A DNA stretch of 64,000 nt from Glaciihabitans tibetensis. Lineage in GTDB: Bacteria > Actinomycetota > Actinomycetes > Actinomycetales > Microbacteriaceae. Under the pieces are notes generated by a model. The model saw only the letters and a list, made by a program, of their open reading frames with translations. It searched no databases and was not told the origin of the DNA. Shown in pieces: positions 26,071 through 38,237 of the stretch. Location of the stretch: contig NZ_PVTL01000004.1 of assembly GCF_003003265.1 (NCBI RefSeq), positions 186,001 through 250,000 of the forward strand, read 5' to 3'. Every line of letters starts with the position of its first letter. Within the stretch, counting starts at the first letter, position 1. The translations under genes were made by a program, and so were the position numbers.

Positions 26071-26939
26071 TCGGTCGACTCCTCGCTGCCGTTGCCCGTG
26101 CGGCCGGGCAGGTTCTGGTTCACATTGTATTCGAGCGACTGCTGGCCTTCGAACCCGTCGGCGCGTCGACTCTCGATGTAGGCGTCGTAGTCCTCCTGCG
26201 ACACCACCTCGACCTGGAACAGCATCAGGGAGTGGTACTCGCCACACAGCTCGGCGCACTTGCCTGCGTAGGTGCCGATCTTTTCGGGGATGAAGTACAT
26301 GTAGTTGGACCGGCCCGGGAGCATGTCCTTCTTATAGAGGAAGTCGACAACCCAGAAGGAGTGAGCGACATCGCGCGACTCCACCGTGATCTCGACGGTC
26401 TTACCAACCGGCAGGTACAGGGTCGGAAGGGAGTCGGGGTCGACGATGTTGTCTTCTTCGCGCTCCTGAGCCTGGATACCCGAGTAGTAGACGTCTTCGT
26501 CAACATAGTTGAAGGTCCAGGACCAACGCTGGCCGATGACCTCGATCGAGACATCCGGGTCAGCTATCGGGGCTTCGATCTCTGCCTGGTCCCGCGCCGT
26601 GAAGGCGAAGAACCCGAGAACGAGGATAAGCGGCACGACGGTATAGAAGATCTCGATCGGCAGGTTGTAGCGCATCTGGATCGGCAGACCGGTCTGGCCC
26701 TTGCGTCTGCGGTAGACAACCGCGGCCCAGAGGATGAGCCCCCAGGTGAGAACACCGACGCCGAGCAACACGATCCACGATGTGGTCCAGAGACCCGTGA
26801 TCCTGTCGGTGTGGTTGGTAATCCCGGCTTCACCCGGGAGGTAGCCACGCAGCTGCTCCGGTGTGCAGCCAGCAAGGCCGATTGTTAGAGCTACCGCGAT
26901 GGGAATGGCTACCCATCGAAGACGGCGGTTAGAGCGCAC
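26067..26939 (-). CDS. ctaC: Cytochrome c oxidase subunit II
   Basis: A 290-residue lipoprotein-type subunit that receives electrons at the CuA centre. It begins with a basic segment and a hydrophobic core ending in the lipobox GLAGC (Cys about residue 25). Two membrane helices follow at about 50-72 and 95-115. The periplasmic-side cupredoxin domain contains [36 protein letters not shown] and the CuA site [18 protein letters not shown]. The gene begins ctaC-ctaD, with 153 bases to erpA upstream on the same strand, where erpA's terminator lies. Confidence 0.96.
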   Translation of the reverse strand: MRSNRRLRWVAIPIAVALTIGLAGCTPEQLRGYLPGEAGITNHTDRITGLWTTSWIVLLGVGVLTWGLILWAAVVYRRRKGQTGLPIQMRYNLPIEIFYTVVPLILVLGFFAFTARDQAEIEAPIADPDVSIEVIGQRWSWTFNYVDEDVYYSGIQAQEREEDNIVDPDSLPTLYLPVGKTVEITVESRDVAHSFWVVDFLYKKDMLPGRSNYMYFIPEKIGTYAGKCAELCGEYHSLMLFQVEVVSQEDYDAYIESRRADGFEGQQSLEYNVNQNLPGRTGNGSEESTE

Positions 26940-27026
26940 CTGAGACCTCTCGGATGTTGCGGACTGATTCGAGATCAGTCTACAACCCGCTCGCGGCCAG
27001 CCTGCCCCTCGACACCATGCGGAAGT

Positions 27027-27062
27027 GGCGAAAGTCCCGAGGAAGGTTCTCCTCGGGACTTT
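27027..27062. terminator. Intrinsic terminator after erpA
   Basis: A perfect 15-bp stem pairs 27027-27041 with 27048-27062 around a 6-base loop. On the minus strand it lies 31 bases past the erpA stop and separates erpA from ctaC. Confidence 0.85.
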
Positions 27063-27092
27063 CGTGGGTGGTGCGTTCTGCGACCGTTTCGC

Positions 27093-27449
27093 CTAGTGGA
27101 AGCTGTCTCCGCACGCGCAGCTACCCGAGGCGTTCGGGTTGTCGATCGTGAATCCCTGCTTCTGGATGGTGTCTTCGAAGTCGATCGATGCACCATCGAG
27201 GTAGGGGACGCTCATCTTGTCGACGACAACTTCGACGCCCTCGCCGAAGTCGACGGTTGCGTCACCGTCGAGCATGCGCTCGTCGAAGTACAGCTGGTAG
27301 ATCAGGCCGGAGCATCCACCAGGCTGCACGGCGACACGCAGGCGAAGGTCATCGCGACCCTCCTGGGTCATCAGGCTGCGCACCTTGAGCGCTGCGGTGT
27401 CTGTCAGTCCGACGCCATGGGCAGCGGGTGCAATGGTGGTGTCAGTCAT
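27093..27449 (-). CDS. erpA: A-type iron-sulfur cluster insertion protein
   Basis: A 118-residue HesB/IscA/ErpA protein that carries Fe-S clusters to target proteins. The three cysteines are in place: GGCSGLIYQLYFDE and the C-terminal CAC of SGSCACGDSF. IDFEDTIQKQGFTIDNPNA is the usual pre-C-terminal block. In actinobacteria this gene commonly sits upstream of ctaC, as here; with the Rieske protein QcrA nearby, a supply role for respiration is plausible but not proven. Its own terminator follows. SufSU lie 16 kb away. Confidence 0.93.
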   Translation of the reverse strand: MTDTTIAPAAHGVGLTDTAALKVRSLMTQEGRDDLRLRVAVQPGGCSGLIYQLYFDERMLDGDATVDFGEGVEVVVDKMSVPYLDGASIDFEDTIQKQGFTIDNPNASGSCACGDSFH

Positions 27450-27483
27450 AGATACTCCTCGATCAATAAAAGCTGTTGCGATT

Positions 27484-28905
27484 CTACGCGCGCGACTGCA
27501 ACTTTGCGAGCAAAACGGCTTCGGTAAGGATCGCTCGCCGGAAAACTCCCAAATGCAGCGATTCGTTCGGGCTGTGCGCGCGGGTGTCCGGGTCCTCCAC
27601 GCCGGTGACGAGGATCTGGGCCTCGGGGAACTGGGCGACCAGGTCGGAGATGAAGGGGATCGACCCGCCTATCCCCGCCTCAACCGCTTCAACTCCCCAC
27701 GCCTCATGCATGGCGTCTTTGGCTTCGGCCACTGCCCACCCGTCGGTGTTGACCAGGAAGGGATTGCCGCGATCGACATCCGAGATCTCCACGTGCGCTC
27801 CGAATGGTGCGTGCGCCAGCAGGTGCTCTTCGAGCGCGGCATACGCGTCCTCCCCCGTCTGTCCGGGCGCGATGCGGGTGCTCACGCGCACGCTCACACT
27901 CGGAATGAGGGTGTTCGACGCGTTGATCACACTGGGTGCGTCGATACCGGTGACCGTGATGGCCGGCTTCATCCAGAGTCGGCTGAGAACCGTGCCCGTT
28001 CCCACGGGGGTGACGCCGGGAAGCAGTGCCGCCTCCGCTTTCAGGCGCTCATCGGTGTATTCGGGGGTGTCCCACTGCTGGGAGGTGAGGCCGGCGACCG
28101 CTACCGAACCGTCGTCCGCGTAGAGAGACGACAGCAGCTTGATGGTCGCGAGCATCGCATCGGGCGCTGCACCGCCGAACATGCCGGAGTGTGAGGCGTG
28201 GGCGAGCGTCGAGACGGTGAGCTTGAACGTCACGTTGCCCCGCAGCGACACGGTGAGCGACGGCGTGCTGGTGTCCCAGTTGTCAGAATCGGCCACCACG
28301 ATGACGTCGGCCGCGAGCTTCTCCTTGTGCTCCTCGAGGAAGTTGGTGAACGAACGGGAACCGAACTCCTCCTCCCCCTCAATGAACGCCACGAGTCCGA
28401 GGTCGAAGTCGGTGCCGACCGCGGCGGTGAAGGCGCGGATCGCAGCAACGTGGGCCATAACGCCCGCTTTGTCGTCCGCCGCCCCGCGACCGTAGAGGCG
28501 GTCGCCGCGCAGGGTGGGCTCGAACGGGGGCGACTCCCAGTCCTCGTCAGCTCCGGGAGGCTGCACGTCGTGGTGCGCGTACAGGAGAATCGTCGGGCGC
28601 CCGTTGCGGGCGGCGCGGGTGGCCAGCACGGCAGGCTGCCCGAGCAAGCCGGTCTCGGTGATCGGCGCGCGCGCGATTTCGACGGATTCGAACACCTCGA
28701 GCCCGGTAAGCAGGGCCGCAACCGCGTCGGCGCTGGCCGCGACGGCGGCGGGATCGAACCCGTTCCAGGACACCGAAGGAATGCGGACGAGAGCGGAAAG
28801 GTCGGCGATCGCCGTCGGCAAGCCGTCCTGCACCGCGTCCTTCAGCTGGTCGAGGGTGGCGCGGGTCTGGGACTTAGCTGCCGATGGCAGCTCAAAATCG
28901 GTCAT
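27484..28905 (-). CDS. M20-family metallopeptidase (dipeptidase)
   Basis: A 473-residue zinc peptidase of the M20 family, close to actinobacterial dipeptidases and the carnosinase-like branch. Metal-site motifs are LLYAHHDVQPPG (His and Asp), RGAADDKAGVMAH (bridging Asp), EGEEEFGSRSF (catalytic Glu-Glu) and ADSDNWD. A dimerisation (lid) domain starts near SLTVSLRGNVTFKL. The late GVEAVEAGIGGSIPF and SPNESLHLG segments provide the last metal ligand. There is no signal peptide. It is divergent from the DUF3043 gene, with 39 bases between the starts. The exact substrate cannot be read from the sequence. Confidence 0.92.
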   Translation of the reverse strand: MTDFELPSAAKSQTRATLDQLKDAVQDGLPTAIADLSALVRIPSVSWNGFDPAAVAASADAVAALLTGLEVFESVEIARAPITETGLLGQPAVLATRAARNGRPTILLYAHHDVQPPGADEDWESPPFEPTLRGDRLYGRGAADDKAGVMAHVAAIRAFTAAVGTDFDLGLVAFIEGEEEFGSRSFTNFLEEHKEKLAADVIVVADSDNWDTSTPSLTVSLRGNVTFKLTVSTLAHASHSGMFGGAAPDAMLATIKLLSSLYADDGSVAVAGLTSQQWDTPEYTDERLKAEAALLPGVTPVGTGTVLSRLWMKPAITVTGIDAPSVINASNTLIPSVSVRVSTRIAPGQTGEDAYAALEEHLLAHAPFGAHVEISDVDRGNPFLVNTDGWAVAEAKDAMHEAWGVEAVEAGIGGSIPFISDLVAQFPEAQILVTGVEDPDTRAHSPNESLHLGVFRRAILTEAVLLAKLQSRA

Positions 28906-28944
28906 GGAGGTAATCTTAAGTCGACACCGAAGCTAGGAATAACC

Positions 28945-29517
28945 GTGGCCAAGACGACAAGCACCACCAACGAACCCGCAGCCGAGGAGTTTGACAACAC
29001 TCCCGGCAAGGGACGACCCACTCCGACGCGCAAAGAAAAAGAGGCAGCGCGCAAGCGCCCGCTCGTTTCGAACGACCGCGCAGAGTCGCGCCGCCGCGCC
29101 CGCGTCGCCAACCAGATCCAGCGCGATCGCGCGCGCATCGGCCTCGCCAACGGCGAGGAGAAGTTCCTTCCCGTCCGCGACCGGGGTCCACAGAAGAGAT
29201 TCGTGCGTGACTACATCGACGCACGGTACAGCGTCGGCGAGGGCCTGATCCCCCTGATGCTCATCGTGATCGTACTGACGGCCTTCCCGCAGGCGATCGT
29301 GCAGACGATCGGCCTCGGCGTGCTCTGGACCTTCTTCGTCGTCGCGATCATCGACTGCCTGCTCGTCGGCCGCCGGATCCAGCGCAAGCTGGCCGAGCGG
29401 TTCGGTGAGACCCGCGTTGAGAGCGGTGTGCGCTGGTATGCGGCCATGCGGGCGCTGCAGCTGCGCGTCATGCGTATGCCCAAGCCGCAGGTGAAGCGCG
29501 GAGCCTTCCCCGCTTAG
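28945..29517 (+). CDS. DUF3043 membrane protein
   Basis: A 190-residue actinobacterial protein of unknown function. The first 90 residues are rich in Lys, Arg, Thr and Glu (GRPTPTRKEKEAARKRPLV, RAESRRRARVANQIQRDRAR). The family motif FVRDYIDARYSVGEGLIPLM leads into two membrane helices, at about 108-128 (MLIVIVLTAFPQAI) and 133-152 (LGVLWTFFVVAIIDCLLVG). A basic C-terminus follows, with MRALQLRVMRMPKPQVKRG. I chose GTG 28945; upstream the frame is antisense to the peptidase. TAATCT at 28911-28916 may be its -10 box. A strong hairpin follows the stop. Confidence 0.87.
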   Translation: MAKTTSTTNEPAAEEFDNTPGKGRPTPTRKEKEAARKRPLVSNDRAESRRRARVANQIQRDRARIGLANGEEKFLPVRDRGPQKRFVRDYIDARYSVGEGLIPLMLIVIVLTAFPQAIVQTIGLGVLWTFFVVAIIDCLLVGRRIQRKLAERFGETRVESGVRWYAAMRALQLRVMRMPKPQVKRGAFPA

Positions 29518-29544
29518 ACGGTGCGGCCTGATTTATCCCAGGCG

Positions 29545-29587
29545 CGAGAAACGCCCTCCAGACTTCCGGTCGGGAGGGCGTTTCTCG
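29545..29587. terminator. Bidirectional terminator between DUF3043 and pyrD
   Basis: A perfect 15-bp stem pairs 29545-29559 with 29573-29587 around a 13-base loop, followed by TTTG on the plus strand. It is placed between convergent genes and can serve both. Confidence 0.85.
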
Positions 29588-29623
29588 TTTGTCCGTGCGG
29601 GGCGGATGTCGCTGTGCCGCCGT

Positions 29624-30649
29624 TCAGCGCAGGAGGGCGAGTTCCCGGTTCACCGCACGGGCCCACAGCGGGCCGAGGTAGATGAACGCCGTGTAGCCCT
29701 GCACGAGGGTGGCGCCGGCCGCCAGGCGCGCGGCCACATCTGCGCCGGTTTCCACACCTCCGACCGAGATGACACAGAAGTCAGCGGGCACAACGGCACG
29801 GATCATCCGCAACACCGCAAGGGAACGCTCGGCGAGCGGAGCACCGGACAGGCCGCCGGCACCGGCCGCTGCAATGGTCGCCGGGTTGGTGCTGAGGTTG
29901 TCACGCGACAGCGTCGTGTTTGTGGCGATGATGCCGGCGAGGCGAAGGTCGACGGCGAGCTGCGCGATTCGCGCGACCTGCTCGTCGGTGAGGTCGGGCG
30001 CGATTTTTACCAGCACGGGCGTCGCTCCGGCTGCGTCGCGCACCGCGCTGAGGAGCGGTTCGAGCTTGTCGAGGTCCTGGAGGCCGCGGAGGCCCGGGGT
30101 GTTCGGCGAGCTGACATTCACGGCGAGGTAGTCCGCCGCCGGAGCCAGCAGCCGGGTGCTCACGAGGTAGTCCTCGATCGCGTCCTCAACCTCAACCACG
30201 CGGCTCTTGCCAATGTTGACGCCGATGATCGGTCGGTCGCGCCTGGCGGCGACGCGGGCGAGCCGGGGTGCCGCGGCGGCCGCACCGGTGTTGTTGAACC
30301 CCATGCGATTGATAACGGCGCGGTCGGGAATCAACCGGAAGAGGCGAGGGCGGTCGTTGCCCGGCTGCGCATGCGCGGTGATGGTGCCCACTTCGACGTG
30401 TCCGAACCCGAGTTGCCCAAGACCGCGGATCGCGATGCCCTCTTTGTCGAATCCGGCGGCCACGCCGAACGGCGAGTCGAAGTGCAGCCCCAGCGTGTGC
30501 ACCCCCAACCCGGGAGCGGGGCGGGTAAAGCGGCGCACGAGCCGCCCGATGCCCAGCGTTGGCAACCAGCGGATCACCACAAAGGCGAGGTGATGAGCCC
30601 GTTCGGGATCGAGGCGGCGGAGGACGAGGTTAAACAGGGCGCTATACAT
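29624..30649 (-). CDS. pyrD: Dihydroorotate dehydrogenase, quinone-linked (class 2)
   Basis: A 341-residue FMN enzyme of pyrimidine synthesis that oxidises dihydroorotate and passes electrons to membrane quinone. It has the class 2 N-terminal helical extension (YSALFNLVLRRLDPERAHHL). The FMN-binding core includes FGVAAGFDKEGIAIRGL and FGHVEVGTITAHAQPGND; the catalytic Ser is in NVSSPNTPGLRGLQ. The late ISVGGVETGADV segment and the ALVQGYT-like end bind phosphate of FMN. ATG 30649 is preceded by GGGGCG and gives the standard class 2 opening; the frame extends to 30673. The upstream 110 bases hold repeated TTAGTCCGT segments running into nrdR. Confidence 0.94.
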   Translation of the reverse strand: MYSALFNLVLRRLDPERAHHLAFVVIRWLPTLGIGRLVRRFTRPAPGLGVHTLGLHFDSPFGVAAGFDKEGIAIRGLGQLGFGHVEVGTITAHAQPGNDRPRLFRLIPDRAVINRMGFNNTGAAAAAPRLARVAARRDRPIIGVNIGKSRVVEVEDAIEDYLVSTRLLAPAADYLAVNVSSPNTPGLRGLQDLDKLEPLLSAVRDAAGATPVLVKIAPDLTDEQVARIAQLAVDLRLAGIIATNTTLSRDNLSTNPATIAAAGAGGLSGAPLAERSLAVLRMIRAVVPADFCVISVGGVETGADVAARLAAGATLVQGYTAFIYLGPLWARAVNRELALLR

Positions 30650-30734
30650 CTCGCCCCAGAGTACCGGGTGCACCGGGGGCTGCGACGGGACGTTAGTCCG
30701 TACCCGGGGCTGCCCGGGACGCGGCGACGGGAGG

Positions 30735-30784
30735 TTAGTCCGTGCCGCCCGCGGTGTGCTTAGTCCGTGCCGCCCGTGGTGTGC
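30735..30784. repeat. 25-bp tandem duplication at the 3' end of nrdR
   Basis: TTAGTCCGTGCCGCCCGCGG... (30735-30759) is repeated at 30760-30784 with one C/T difference. The second copy is the nrdR coding end with its stop codon; the first lies just past the stop. A shorter relative (TTAGTCCGTACCC) starts at 30693. Confidence 0.85.
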
Positions 30785-31224
30785 TCTGTGCGAAGCTGCG
30801 CAATCGCAGACTCGAAGTCGTCGAGCGACTCAAACGCCTGGTACACGCTGGCGAAGCGCAGGTACGCGACCTCGTCCAGCTCGCGCAGCGGCGGCAGGAT
30901 AGCCAAACCGATGTCGTTCGCGTCGATCTGCGACGCGCCGGTGGCACGGATCGTCTCCTCAACGCGCTGTGCCAGAACGGCAAGGTCGGTATCTGTCACC
31001 GGACGCCCCTGGCACGCTTTCCGAACGCCGGACACGATTTTTTCCCGGCTGAACGGCTCCACCACGCCGCTGCGCTTGATGACCGTCAGGCTTGCTGTCT
31101 CGGTGGTGCTGAACCGGCGTCCGCACTCCGGGCACTGCCGGCGGCGACGAATCGACAACCCGTCGTCACTGGTGCGGGAGTCGATGACACGGCTATCGGG
31201 GTGGCGACAAAACGGGCAATACAT
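30760..31224 (-). CDS. nrdR: Transcriptional repressor NrdR
   Basis: A 154-residue nucleotide-sensing repressor of ribonucleotide reductase genes. The N-terminal zinc ribbon is [16 protein letters not shown]...[10 protein letters not shown], with four cysteines. An ATP-cone domain follows ([19 protein letters not shown], then [15 protein letters not shown]). It normally binds NrdR boxes upstream of nrd operons, none of which lies in this window. Its 3' end has been duplicated as a 25-bp tandem repeat that carries a second copy of the last eight codons including the stop. hisD is 30 bases upstream on the same strand, so cotranscription is likely. Confidence 0.95.
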   Translation of the reverse strand: MYCPFCRHPDSRVIDSRTSDDGLSIRRRRQCPECGRRFSTTETASLTVIKRSGVVEPFSREKIVSGVRKACQGRPVTDTDLAVLAQRVEETIRATGASQIDANDIGLAILPPLRELDEVAYLRFASVYQAFESLDDFESAIAQLRTEHTTGGTD

Positions 31225-31254
31225 GGTGGCTCAAGCATATGCCCGGCGACGGCT

Positions 31255-32562
31255 TCAGGCCGGGAAGCGCGCGCTCACCGCGTCGCCGTGCCCCGGGAGG
31301 TCTTCCGCGCGGGCGAGCGCAACGAGTCGTTCTTCGACCGCTTCGAGTGCGTCGCGGGTATAGCGCACGACCTGCTGGGGCCGAAGGAACGTGTACGCGC
31401 CGAGTCCCGAGGAGAAGAGCGACTGTCCCCCGGTGGGCAGCACGTGGTTGGAACCGGCCATGTAGTCACCGAGGCTCACCGGCGAGTGGGCTCCAAGGAA
31501 GATTGCGCCGGCGTTCTCGATCAGGTCGAGTACCACCCCGGGCTGGTCGGTCTGGATCTCGAGGTGCTCGGGACCATAGGCGTTGCTGAAAGCCGCAGCA
31601 GCAGCGAGGTCACTGACCAGGACCACGGCGGACTGCTGGCCATCGAGAGCCTCACGCACCCGCGCGGCGTGGTGGGTGGTGAGGGCCAGGCGCTCCACCG
31701 CCGCGAGTACGGCGTCGGCAAGTTCTTCCGACGTCGTGACCAGCACGGCCGCGGCGAGCTCGTCGTGTTCGGCCTGACTGATCAGGTCCGCGGCGACGAG
31801 CAGCGGGTCCGCGGTCTCGTCGGCGATCACGAGAATCTCGGTGGGACCGGCCTCCGAGTCGATTCCCGTCACGCCGAGCACGAGACGCTTCGCCGCCGCG
31901 ACATAGACGTTGCCGGGGCCGGTGATGAGTTGCACGGGGTCGAGGCTCAGCGCGGGAACGCCATACGCGAACGCGCCGATAGCGCCCGCACCTCCCATGG
32001 CGTAGACCTCATCAATGCCGAGGAGTCCGGCCGCGCCGAGAATGGTGGGGTGCACGGCACCATCGAACTGCTTCTGCGCGGGCGAGGCGAGCGCGATCGA
32101 GGCGACCCCCGCGACCTGGGCGGGCACAACGTTCATGACCACACTCGAGGGGTACACGGCCTTGCCGCCCGGAACGTACAGGCCGACGCGCCGGATGGGC
32201 TGCCAGCGCTGGATGACCTCAGCCCCCGGGGCGAGCGTGGTGACCGAACCGGCCGGAATTTGGGCCTTGCTTGCCTCCCGAACGCGCACGATCGACTCTT
32301 CGAGGGCCGCGCGCACCGTCGGGTCAAGCTTCGCCATCGCACGGGCGATCTCATCCGAGTGCACTCGGATGTGGGTCGGACGCACACCATCCAGGCGTTC
32401 GGCCTGTGCGAGCAAAGCCGCTTCGCCCTCGGCACGGACATCCGCGATCAATTGGGCGGACACGACGGATGCCGCGGACACATCCGTTTTGGCCCGCGGG
32501 ATCAGGCGCGCCAGTTCGGCTCGGTTCGGCTGGAGGTCTCGGAGATCGATCGTCTGCATCAT
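31255..32562 (-). CDS. hisD: Histidinol dehydrogenase
   Basis: A 435-residue zinc enzyme that performs the last two oxidations of histidine synthesis. Seen are GLYVPGGKAVYPSSVVMNVV, the NAD-binding EVYAMGGAGAIGAFAYG, DPVQLITGPGNVYVAAAKR, GIDSEAGPTEILVIAD, and AYGPEHLEIQT plus FLGAHSPVSLGDYMAGSNHV, which hold the zinc and catalytic residues (Glu-His pair and late His). MetMet at the start leaves one residue of doubt. No other his gene is in the window, though the gene often heads the his operon in actinobacteria. It is divergent from the flavin reductase gene, with 65 bases between. Confidence 0.95.
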   Translation of the reverse strand: MMQTIDLRDLQPNRAELARLIPRAKTDVSAASVVSAQLIADVRAEGEAALLAQAERLDGVRPTHIRVHSDEIARAMAKLDPTVRAALEESIVRVREASKAQIPAGSVTTLAPGAEVIQRWQPIRRVGLYVPGGKAVYPSSVVMNVVPAQVAGVASIALASPAQKQFDGAVHPTILGAAGLLGIDEVYAMGGAGAIGAFAYGVPALSLDPVQLITGPGNVYVAAAKRLVLGVTGIDSEAGPTEILVIADETADPLLVAADLISQAEHDELAAAVLVTTSEELADAVLAAVERLALTTHHAARVREALDGQQSAVVLVSDLAAAAAFSNAYGPEHLEIQTDQPGVVLDLIENAGAIFLGAHSPVSLGDYMAGSNHVLPTGGQSLFSSGLGAYTFLRPQQVVRYTRDALEAVEERLVALARAEDLPGHGDAVSARFPA

Positions 32563-32615
32563 GGCCCTTCAATGCTAGGGGTTTTCCCGCGACGAGTGAT
32601 CGCACCGGGCGGCCG

Positions 32616-32628
32616 CATACTATACATA
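32616..32628 (+). promoter_or_regulatory. Candidate -10 element giving a leaderless flavin reductase transcript
   Basis: CATACT (32616-32621) is followed by 6 bases and then the ATG at 32628, the same geometry as at ctaE. There is no ribosome site before the ATG. Confidence 0.5.
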
Positions 32629-33125
32629 TGGAAAGTAGCGCACCCGACGATCTCGAAGCCTTCAAGCAGGCGTTCCGCCGCCATGCCGCCGGAGTCGCCG
32701 CCATCACGGCGCTGGGACCCACGGGAGCTCCCGTGGGTTTCACCGCTACCTCCCTTGCCTCCCTCGCCGCGGTTCCTCCCCTGGCGACGTTCAACATGTC
32801 CCAGGTATCGAGCGCGTGGCCCGCAATGACCGTGGGAAACCACGTGGGCATCCACATGCTCGGCCCGCGCAGTCGTCACCTCGCCGAGCGCCTCGCGGCC
32901 GATCACGACGTGCGCTTCCGCGGCGACCACTGGCAGCCGGGGCCGCACGGCGTTCCGGTGCTCAGCGACGTCACGGCGTGGATGATCGGGGAGATCATCG
33001 ACGTCCATCCGGTTTACAACAACGCGGTGATCGTCGTGCGGATTGAGGTCGGCGGGGTGGGCGAAGAAGACGAAGCGCTGCTCTACCACGAGCGCCGCTA
33101 CCTGCGTCCGGGGCTCGACGCCTGA
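32628..33125 (+). CDS. Flavin reductase-like FMN-binding protein
   Basis: A 165-residue single-domain split-barrel protein of the flavin reductase family (FMN-binding, as in HpaC and related short-chain reductases). Seen are FKQAFRRHAAGVAAITALG, the FMN-binding GFTATSLASLAAVPPLATFN, then HMLGPRSRHLAERLA and the closing GEIIDVHPVYNNAVIVVRIE and LLYHERRYLRPG. Such proteins give reduced flavin to a partner monooxygenase or bind flavin as an oxidoreductase; no partner gene is nearby. ATG 32628 is selected because the family begins there and a -10 box sits at leaderless spacing. Its stop is 21 bases from the stop of the convergent dnaE. Confidence 0.85.
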   Translation: MESSAPDDLEAFKQAFRRHAAGVAAITALGPTGAPVGFTATSLASLAAVPPLATFNMSQVSSAWPAMTVGNHVGIHMLGPRSRHLAERLAADHDVRFRGDHWQPGPHGVPVLSDVTAWMIGEIIDVHPVYNNAVIVVRIEVGGVGEEDEALLYHERRYLRPGLDA

Positions 33126-33146
33126 CCCTTCCCACCAGCCGCCGGC

Positions 33147-36668
<3,522 letters not shown>

Positions 36669-36702
36669 CGCGGCTCCGACTTGCTAGTGGTGAGTACCCA
36701 GC

Positions 36703-37623
36703 TTAGGCCTGACGAAGTATGTCGAGGGCGTGTTGCAGGTCCTCGGGATAAACAGTTTCAAACTCAACAAAATCGCCAGATGAGGGATGCCGGAAGCCGA
36801 GCTTTTTGGCGTGCAACCACTGGCGGGTGAGACCAAGACGGGCGCTGATCGAGGGATCTGCGCCGTACATCGAATCTCCGACGCAGGGGTGGCGCTGCGC
36901 CTGCATGTGCACCCTGATCTGGTGCGTGCGGCCCGTTTCGAGGGTCACCTCGAGCAGCGACGCGCTCGGAAAAGCTTCGAGAGTTTCGTAGTGGGTCACC
37001 GAGGGTTTGCCCTCCGCGGTCACCGCGAACTTCCACGAACTCGACGGATGCCGCCCAATGGGCGCGTCGATGGTGCCGGTCAGCGGATCGGGGTGTCCCT
37101 GCACGACCGCGTGGTAGATCTTCGACACCTCGCGGTCGTGGAACGCGCGCTTGAGGTGCGTGTAGGCACGTTCCGACTTTGCGACCACCATCAGGCCGCT
37201 CGTGCCGGCATCGAGGCGATGGACGATGCCCGCCCGCTCCGTCGCGCCAGACGTCGAAATACGGAATCCCGCGCCGGCCAGGGCACCGAGCACGGTGGGT
37301 CCCTCCCATCCGACAGAGGGATGTGCAGCGACACCGACGGGCTTGTCGATGACCACGATGTCATCGTCGTCGTAGACGACGGTCAGGTCGGGCACGAGCA
37401 CCGGCACCACAACGGGTGCCTCGCGGGGCTGCCAGGACACTTCGATCCACGACCCGGGAAGCAACCGGTCTGACTTGCGCACCACGGCTCCGTCGACGGT
37501 CACACCATCCGCCTCGGCTACCTCCGCGGCAAAGCTGCGGGAGAACCCAAGCAACTTCGCGAGTCCGGTGTCGACGCGTTCGCCGGCAAGGCCCTCGGGC
37601 ACGGGCATACTGCGGGTTTCCAC
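36703..37623 (-). CDS. RluA/RluD-family 23S rRNA pseudouridine synthase
   Basis: A 306-residue enzyme that converts uridines to pseudouridine in rRNA. An N-terminal S4 RNA-binding domain ([20 protein letters not shown], then [10 protein letters not shown]) is followed by the catalytic domain with the active-site Asp in [18 protein letters not shown], then [20 protein letters not shown] and [14 protein letters not shown]. The ordering matches RluD (positions 1911, 1915 and 1917 in E. coli), but RluA paralogues are hard to tell apart by eye. The GTG start is 2 bases after the lspA stop, so the two are probably cotranslated. This lspA-rluD-dnaE order is common in actinobacteria. Confidence 0.92.
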   Translation of the reverse strand: METRSMPVPEGLAGERVDTGLAKLLGFSRSFAAEVAEADGVTVDGAVVRKSDRLLPGSWIEVSWQPREAPVVVPVLVPDLTVVYDDDDIVVIDKPVGVAAHPSVGWEGPTVLGALAGAGFRISTSGATERAGIVHRLDAGTSGLMVVAKSERAYTHLKRAFHDREVSKIYHAVVQGHPDPLTGTIDAPIGRHPSSSWKFAVTAEGKPSVTHYETLEAFPSASLLEVTLETGRTHQIRVHMQAQRHPCVGDSMYGADPSISARLGLTRQWLHAKKLGFRHPSSGDFVEFETVYPEDLQHALDILRQA

Positions 37624-37625
37624 GG

Positions 37626-38237
37626 CTATGGTCTCCCGTCCGGTGTGGTGTCGGAACCCGTAGTGATGTCGGGATCCGCGGCCGAGCCCACTGCTGGTGC
37701 TGTGTCCTTGGTCTCCCGGGAGCCGTCCAACCCGACACCGCGCAGCGTGAGCAGGATGAACACGCCCATACTGGCAACGATCGCGACATCCGCAATATTG
37801 AAAATTGCCGGGAAGCCCCAGACCAGCAGAAAGTCGATGACGTGGCCCTGGCCGAAGCTGGGTTCACGGAATAGTCGGTCGGTGAGGTTGCCGAGGTTAC
37901 CCCCGAGGAGCATGCCGAACAGCGCCGCCCAGGCAAGGCTGCGAATGCGGCGCGCGAAGACGAGGATGAAGACGGCAACTGCGGCGGCGACGATGGAGAA
38001 GATCCAGGTCATGCCCTCCCCGAGGGAGAACGCCGCGCCAGAGTTCTTGACGTAGTGAAACTGCAGGAGCTGGCCGAGCACGGGAACCGTGGAACCCTCG
38101 GTCAGGTTCGACGTGACGGCCAGTTTGGTGAGCTGGTCGAACGCGTACACCCCAGACGCAACGATGGCCAGCAACACGAGCGCTCGGATACTGAGCGCGC
38201 GTGTGCTGGCCTTCGTTACGGCGTTAGTTTCCGGCAA
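37626..38237 (-). CDS. lspA: Lipoprotein signal peptidase (signal peptidase II)
   Basis: A 203-residue aspartic membrane protease that cleaves prolipoproteins at the lipid-modified cysteine. Four membrane helices are visible. The catalytic Asp pair lies in [21 protein letters not shown] and [15 protein letters not shown] (first segment trimmed to GNLTDRLFR), and the substrate-binding [11 protein letters not shown] is present. About 35 hydrophilic residues at the C-terminus extend past the last helix. The start is uncertain: the open frame begins with TTG at 38237, overlapping wag31 by 14 bases, without a clear ribosome site; a start a few codons later is possible. CtaC is one likely substrate. 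Confidence 0.92.
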   Translation of the reverse strand: MPETNAVTKASTRALSIRALVLLAIVASGVYAFDQLTKLAVTSNLTEGSTVPVLGQLLQFHYVKNSGAAFSLGEGMTWIFSIVAAAVAVFILVFARRIRSLAWAALFGMLLGGNLGNLTDRLFREPSFGQGHVIDFLLVWGFPAIFNIADVAIVASMGVFILLTLRGVGLDGSRETKDTAPAVGSAADPDITTGSDTTPDGRP

